NCBI GenBank assembly: GCA_030616025.1
Contig: JAUWYD010000015.1
Span: forward strand, 1 to 10,840
DNA: 10,840 nt
Source of the DNA: Chloroflexota bacterium
GTDB lineage: Bacteria; Chloroflexota; Anaerolineae; UBA7937; B3-Chlor
Reading direction: 5' to 3'
Shown here: positions 7,576 to 10,840 of the stretch, in pieces
How positions within the stretch are numbered: the stretch's first letter is position 1
How the letters are laid out: each line of letters begins with the position of its first letter
Notes under the pieces: model-generated
Told to the model about the DNA's origin: nothing
The model's input: the letters and a program-made list of their open reading frames with translations, nothing else
The model's database searches: none
Program-made: the position numbers and the translations under genes

Positions 7576-7920
7576 TCATGACTTCGCTTGCCTTGCGCGA
7601 ATCCATTCCAGGATTGCGCTCTTCTCAATCCCATCCACCCTGACGATCTTTCGGCGGGCTTTGTGTCCAGAGAGTATTTCAACTTGGCTGTTCCTCACCC
7701 CCAAACACTTGGCTAGCAACTTCACCAACGCCTGGTTGGCTTTGCCCCGTGTTGGGGGAGCCGTCACACTCACCTTCAGTGTGTCACCCTCGAGGCCGAC
7801 GATTTCGTTCCTGGCGGCTCTGGGGATGACCCGAACGGGAAGGACAACGGTTTCTCTACCGCTGCCATCTGCTGTTTGAGGTGTCCCCTGAGAGGAGATA
7901 CCACCACCCTTTGACTTCAT
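7576..7920 (-). CDS. yggU: DUF167 / YggU family protein
   Basis: This 114-residue protein carries the family core: LPVRVIPRAARNEIVG, LKVSVTAPPTRGKANQAL and VEILSGHKARRKIVRVDG. That gives a small alpha/beta fold of unknown biochemical role. The core begins near residue 27, after a Ser/Gly-rich N-terminal extension that is longer than usual. The chosen ATG (7920) lies one base after the TAG of yggT, and neither it nor an upstream GTG at 7932 (four more residues, overlapping yggT) has a Shine-Dalgarno site. Translation is probably coupled to yggT. It is the last gene of the leftward operon; its stop is 12 bases from the stop of the converging ATPase gene. Family assignment is firm, start uncertain. 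Confidence 0.9.
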   Translation of the reverse strand: MKSKGGGISSQGTPQTADGSGRETVVLPVRVIPRAARNEIVGLEGDTLKVSVTAPPTRGKANQALVKLLAKCLGVRNSQVEILSGHKARRKIVRVDGIEKSAILEWIRARQAKS

Positions 7921-7921
7921 G

Positions 7922-8191
7922 CTACAAGCCACGGATAGCCAGAAACAGCACTTGCTGGACTATCCCCAGTACGACAATGGCAACGATGGGACTGATATCA
8001 ATCATGCCTATCGGAGGAATGATGCCGCGAAAGAAGCCCAGGATAGGTTCTGTAACTCGGTACAAGAATAGCGACAGGGGATGGTAAGGATCAAACCTGA
8101 ACCAGGATAACATTATCCTCGCCATGATGGCTAGGTAGAGGACGGTGAAAATGAGATCTATGGTTTGGATCAGTACGGCCTGTATTGTCAT
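7922..8191 (-). CDS. yggT: YggT family small integral membrane protein
   Basis: This 89-residue protein has two hydrophobic segments (about 5-28 and 62-86) around the conserved loop: SWFRFDPYHPL, TEPILGFFRGIIPPIGMIDISPIV. This is the single-repeat form of YggT; proteobacterial forms are often a tandem duplication. The family is linked by genome context and some genetic data to cell division, chromosome distribution or osmotic stress, without a defined biochemical activity. The ATG at 8191 is preceded by a near-perfect AGGAGGA (8204-8198), the strongest ribosome-binding site in the window; it overlaps the yggS stop codon. Being between yggS and yggU is the usual bacterial order. Confidence 0.93.
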   Translation of the reverse strand: MTIQAVLIQTIDLIFTVLYLAIMARIMLSWFRFDPYHPLSLFLYRVTEPILGFFRGIIPPIGMIDISPIVAIVVLGIVQQVLFLAIRGL

Positions 8192-8197
8192 CAGTTG

Positions 8198-8204
8198 TCC
8201 TCCT
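8198..8204 (-). promoter_or_regulatory. Strong ribosome-binding site for yggT
   Basis: AGGAGGA on the minus strand overlaps the TAG stop of yggS (8205-8203) and lies about seven bases before the yggT ATG. It suggests yggT is translated at a higher rate than its operon neighbours, or by re-initiation after yggS. Confidence 0.75.
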
Positions 8205-8928
8205 ATTCGTCGGTCCTTTCGCCGAAGATAGCGCGCCCCACGCGAATCATCGTGGCTCCTTCTTCTATGGCCACCTCGAAGTCATCGGTCATACCCATGG
8301 ACAAATGCCGCCATTGTGTTTCGGGGAAATCCTCTTTAAGCTTGTTCAGAAGTGAATTGAGGCGACGAAAGCAAGGGCGCAGCATCTCTTCAGGGGCGCC
8401 AAAAGGGGCCATGGTCATCAAGCCCTGCAGATCCAGGTTGGGCAGCGCGGCTATCTGTTCCACTGTGTCAATGAACTGCCTCTCTTGATCGGTGTTGGCC
8501 TCCTGCACTAGAAACCCGTGCTTGCTGGCCTCACCCGAAACATTTACTTCCAGCAGTATTGTCATGCTTGTCCCGACCACGCTGCACCTGTGGCTTATCT
8601 CACGGGCCAGACGGAGGCTGTCTACCGAGTGAACAGTGTCGAAGAGGTGTATCGCCCTCTTGACCTTGTTCCGCTGCAGGTGACCCACCATATGCCACGT
8701 CAGGTGCATATTCCTGTCTCGACACCACCTTATCTTTGGCTCCGCTTCTTGGACCCGGTTCTCGCCAAACTGCTCGAGCCCAGCGTTCCAGGCTTCTTCA
8801 ATCCTCTGTGGCGGAAAGGTCTTCGTTACTACGATCAAGCCGATCTCCTCAGGCTCTCTGCCCACACGAGTTGCTGCGGCTGCCATTCGTTCCTGGAGTC
8901 TCGCTAAGTTGGCTTTGATATCCGTCAT
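8203..8928 (-). CDS. yggS: Pyridoxal phosphate homeostasis protein, YggS/PLPBP family
   Basis: This 241-residue protein is full length. It adopts a single TIM-barrel related to the alanine racemase N-terminal domain and binds pyridoxal 5'-phosphate in the cytoplasm, buffering vitamin B6 and affecting amino-acid and keto-acid balance; no catalytic activity is established. K36 in VVTKTF is the Schiff-base lysine, at the same position as in E. coli. FGENRVQE, HMVGHLQRNK, HSVDS, a SMGMTDDFEVAI phosphate-site loop and IRVGRAIFG are all present. Its ATG overlaps the pgeF stop as ATGA, so the two are likely coupled. An extra few residues around VQEANTDQERQ lengthen one loop compared with compact homologues. 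Confidence 0.96.
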   Translation of the reverse strand: MTDIKANLARLQERMAAAATRVGREPEEIGLIVVTKTFPPQRIEEAWNAGLEQFGENRVQEAEPKIRWCRDRNMHLTWHMVGHLQRNKVKRAIHLFDTVHSVDSLRLAREISHRCSVVGTSMTILLEVNVSGEASKHGFLVQEANTDQERQFIDTVEQIAALPNLDLQGLMTMAPFGAPEEMLRPCFRRLNSLLNKLKEDFPETQWRHLSMGMTDDFEVAIEEGATMIRVGRAIFGERTDE

Positions 8929-9716
8929 CTGGATTCTCTGATTCCCATCACCGCAGCGAACCGGCCAGTCGCTCCTCTCTCTGCGCGGTGAGAGAAGAAC
9001 TCGTCAGTATGGCAGGCCGTGCACATGTCGCTTATCTCTACCACGCGGACGCCTGTTTGCATCAACTGTTGACGATTTGCCTCCCGTAGGTCCAGGGAGA
9101 AATCGTTGCCTCCCAGATGATGAAGCGCTCGTTCCCAATCCTCAAGAGTCGGCTTGACCGTTTGCACGACCTCGGGCCCGACTTGGTAGCAGCAGGGGCC
9201 TATGGCAGGCCCCAGGCCGGCTATGATTCTCGACGGGTTGCTCCCGAAGTCTTTGACCATCGTTGACACCATTCGGCGGGCAACTCCGGCAGCCGTGCCA
9301 CGCCAGCCAGCATGACCCAGGCCCACGGCTCGCGTCTCTGGGTCATAGAGAAAGATTGGCAGGCAATCTGCGTAGCGTAGCATCAGATTCACGCCGCCGG
9401 TGTCAGTTATCAAGGCATCAGTCGCCAGTACAACCCGTCCGCGGTCATCGGCGCTCACGATGGCCACGCGGTCACCGTGAACCTGTCTGGCGGTGACCAC
9501 TTGCCTGCTGGAGAGTCCCAGAGTTTCATAGATCAGGCGATGGTTGGTCTCTACCGCGGCCAGGTCGTCTCCAACCAGACGTCCGACGTTCAGTTCCAAA
9601 AACGGGGGGCGGCTGACCCCACCAAGCCGTGTAAAGATCGCATGGACTATTCCCTCGTGGTCGGCAAGCGCTTCAAAGGTGTAATAGGGAACCCCATTCC
9701 GCTCTTGATGGATCAC
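8925..9716 (-). CDS. pgeF: Purine nucleoside phosphorylase, YfiH/PgeF (DUF152) family
   Basis: This 263-residue protein is the usual length for the family once annotated as multicopper laccase. Members phosphorolyse or deaminate purine nucleosides (adenosine, inosine, S-methyl-5'-thioadenosine), and E. coli PgeF was also linked to removing mis-inserted peptidoglycan precursor residues. The predicted zinc ligands H80 (QVHG), C118 (RYADCLP) and H135 (LGHAGWRG) have family spacing. FTRLGGVSRPPF near the N-terminus, GPAIGPCCYQVG and CTACHTDEFFSHR are also present. It starts at GTG (9716) with AAGG about eight bases upstream, 23 bases after the radical SAM gene, and its stop overlaps yggS. Confidence 0.95.
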   Translation of the reverse strand: MIHQERNGVPYYTFEALADHEGIVHAIFTRLGGVSRPPFLELNVGRLVGDDLAAVETNHRLIYETLGLSSRQVVTARQVHGDRVAIVSADDRGRVVLATDALITDTGGVNLMLRYADCLPIFLYDPETRAVGLGHAGWRGTAAGVARRMVSTMVKDFGSNPSRIIAGLGPAIGPCCYQVGPEVVQTVKPTLEDWERALHHLGGNDFSLDLREANRQQLMQTGVRVVEISDMCTACHTDEFFSHRAERGATGRFAAVMGIRESR

Positions 9717-9739
9717 TGTACCGCCTTATTGGCGACTTC

Positions 9740-10840
9740 TCATATCGGCCGGCGCACGCCCATTCCGGCGCTCACGGTGGACCACGGTAGTATCTCGCCC
9801 TTGGAACGGCGCCCCAAGTAATGCTCGGCCATGAGGCCCCTTGTTGCCAGAGCTTCCCGCCAGGCGGACAGACTCCTCTTCTCAACGGTCATCAGGGCTT
9901 CTCCCACGCGCCTGTCACCGCGAGCCAGCACGCCCTGTACTTCTGCCCATCTGGCACTGTCAGCCCTGATTTCGACGCCCATTGACCGCAACTTCCTTTT
10001 GACATAACGCAAACGCGCTTCCAGCACGTCACGGGGAGCCATGGGCACAAGTTGGAAGGGAGTTTGTGCCTTGGGGACGAAAGGGGTGATATTGACAATG
10101 AGTCGGCGACGAAAGCGTTTCCTCACAGACTGGACCAGATGTGGGATTTCTCTTACGTCGTCATCGGTCTCGCTTGGAAGCCCAATCATGAAATACAGTT
10201 TCAGGTGGGGGAAGTCATACCTCGCAGCCAGCTCCACGGCACGCATGATATCCTCTTCGGAGATCCCTTTGTTAATCTTCGTGCGTAGCCGTTCCGAAGC
10301 GGCCTCTGGCGCGATTGTGAGAGTCTGGGCACCACTCTCGGCCAAGGCCTGCAGCAACGGCTCGGGCAGCGGATCGACGCGCAGGGAAGCGACTGATATC
10401 TCAGCTCCCAGGCCACGCAGCTGCGTCACCAATTCCTCTATGTGAGAATAGTCCGATAGGGAAGCCCCGATCAGACCCAATCTCCGTCGGTATTCCAGGC
10501 CCTCCTTGGCCTTGGCGAGCAGAGTTTCTGGACTGCGCTCGCGTGCGGGCAGATAGGCCGAGCCCGCCAAACAGAAATGGCATCCTCTGGAACAGCCTCG
10601 GGATACTTCCATGAGATACATGTCGCCAAACTGCGTCTCCTCAGTTATGATGACGGAGCTTGTCGGATATGCATCTAGATCGGATAGCCATTGGCGCTGC
10701 ACCGGGAAGGGGAGCCCGGCAGAGGGGCTTATGCGCAGAATGTGTCCATTCTCCCTCTCGATGCGGTAGAACCGAGGGACGTAGATACCGGGGATGGTTG
10801 CCAGCCGTTTCAGCAGATCCTCACGGTTGAGGGATACTCC
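9740..10840 (-). CDS. B12-type radical SAM protein (TIGR03960-like), 5' end outside window
   Basis: The frame is open from the right edge, giving 366 visible codons; the true start lies beyond 10840. The radical SAM cluster motif VSRGCSRGCHFC uses C83, C87 and C90 of the visible part (10594-10571) to bind a [4Fe-4S] cluster and S-adenosylmethionine. GIYVPRFY upstream of it, AYLPARERSPE after it, TIAPEAASERLRTKINKG and YFMIGLPSETDDDV are typical of cobalamin-binding radical SAM proteins that carry an N-terminal B12 domain, which would lie outside. The C-terminus has LPWSTVSAGMG, resembling the LPWDHI end of the TIGR03960 group, whose substrate is unknown to me. The internal GTG at 10702 is not the start, because conserved sequence continues upstream of it. 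It probably heads the pgeF operon. Confidence 0.88.
   Translation of the reverse strand, partial: GVSLNREDLLKRLATIPGIYVPRFYRIERENGHILRISPSAGLPFPVQRQWLSDLDAYPTSSVIITEETQFGDMYLMEVSRGCSRGCHFCLAGSAYLPARERSPETLLAKAKEGLEYRRRLGLIGASLSDYSHIEELVTQLRGLGAEISVASLRVDPLPEPLLQALAESGAQTLTIAPEAASERLRTKINKGISEEDIMRAVELAARYDFPHLKLYFMIGLPSETDDDVREIPHLVQSVRKRFRRRLIVNITPFVPKAQTPFQLVPMAPRDVLEARLRYVKRKLRSMGVEIRADSARWAEVQGVLARGDRRVGEALMTVEKRSLSAWREALATRGLMAEHYLGRRSKGEILPWSTVSAGMGVRRPI

Noticed and set aside
8925..9716. Multicopper polyphenol oxidase (laccase) function for the YfiH-type gene
   Set aside because: The old laccase label is superseded: members of this family bind zinc with His-Cys-His and act on purine nucleosides, and those residues are present here.
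10700..10702. GTG at 10702 as the start of the radical SAM gene
   Set aside because: The frame stays open to the window edge and encodes the conserved GIYVPRFY segment upstream, so the gene is truncated by the window.

Overview
The window is a gene-dense, moderately GC-rich bacterial chromosomal segment. It holds ten protein genes (two cut by the window edges), no RNA genes, no CRISPR array and no recognisable mobile element. No gene-free stretch exceeds about 200 bases. The gene content fits a Chloroflexota-like (Anaerolineae/Dehalococcoidia-type) environmental bacterium: several GT-C membrane glycosyltransferases, a cytoplasmic ATPase tethered to an external TolB-type propeller by a Thr-Pro-rich linker, and a pgeF-yggS-yggT-yggU cluster. 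That placement is an inference from gene style and has not been tested by phylogeny.

Left part (1-4447, minus strand): three consecutive polytopic membrane proteins, transcribed 4447 to 1. The third is clearly a PMT/GT39-type (ArnT-like) glycosyltransferase and runs off the left edge. The other two have GT-C-like architecture: an early acidic motif after the first membrane helix, many helices and a soluble C-terminal tail. Together they probably move sugars from polyprenyl-phosphate carriers onto targets outside the membrane.

Middle (4448-7563): a 201-bp divergent intergenic region carries a good sigma-70-like promoter in each direction, a perfect 13-bp palindrome touching the leftward -35 box, and a GC hairpin. 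Rightward lies a two-gene unit: a coiled-coil C4 zinc-ribbon protein (DUF164/COG1579), then a 721-residue fusion of a P-loop ATPase, one membrane helix, a Pro/Thr linker and a six-bladed TolB/PD40 propeller. This fusion is the most unusual item here.

Right part (7576-10840, minus strand): a tight operon running from right to left. It contains a B12-type radical SAM protein (5' end outside the window), pgeF (YfiH-type purine nucleoside phosphorylase), yggS (PLP homeostasis), yggT (small membrane protein) and yggU (DUF167). Overlaps of 4 nt or short gaps link the last four. The arrangement resembles the conserved pgeF-yggS-(sepF)-yggT-yggU neighbourhood seen near division genes in many bacteria, but no sepF is present. 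The operon ends tail-to-tail against the ATPase-propeller gene with only 12 nt between stop codons.
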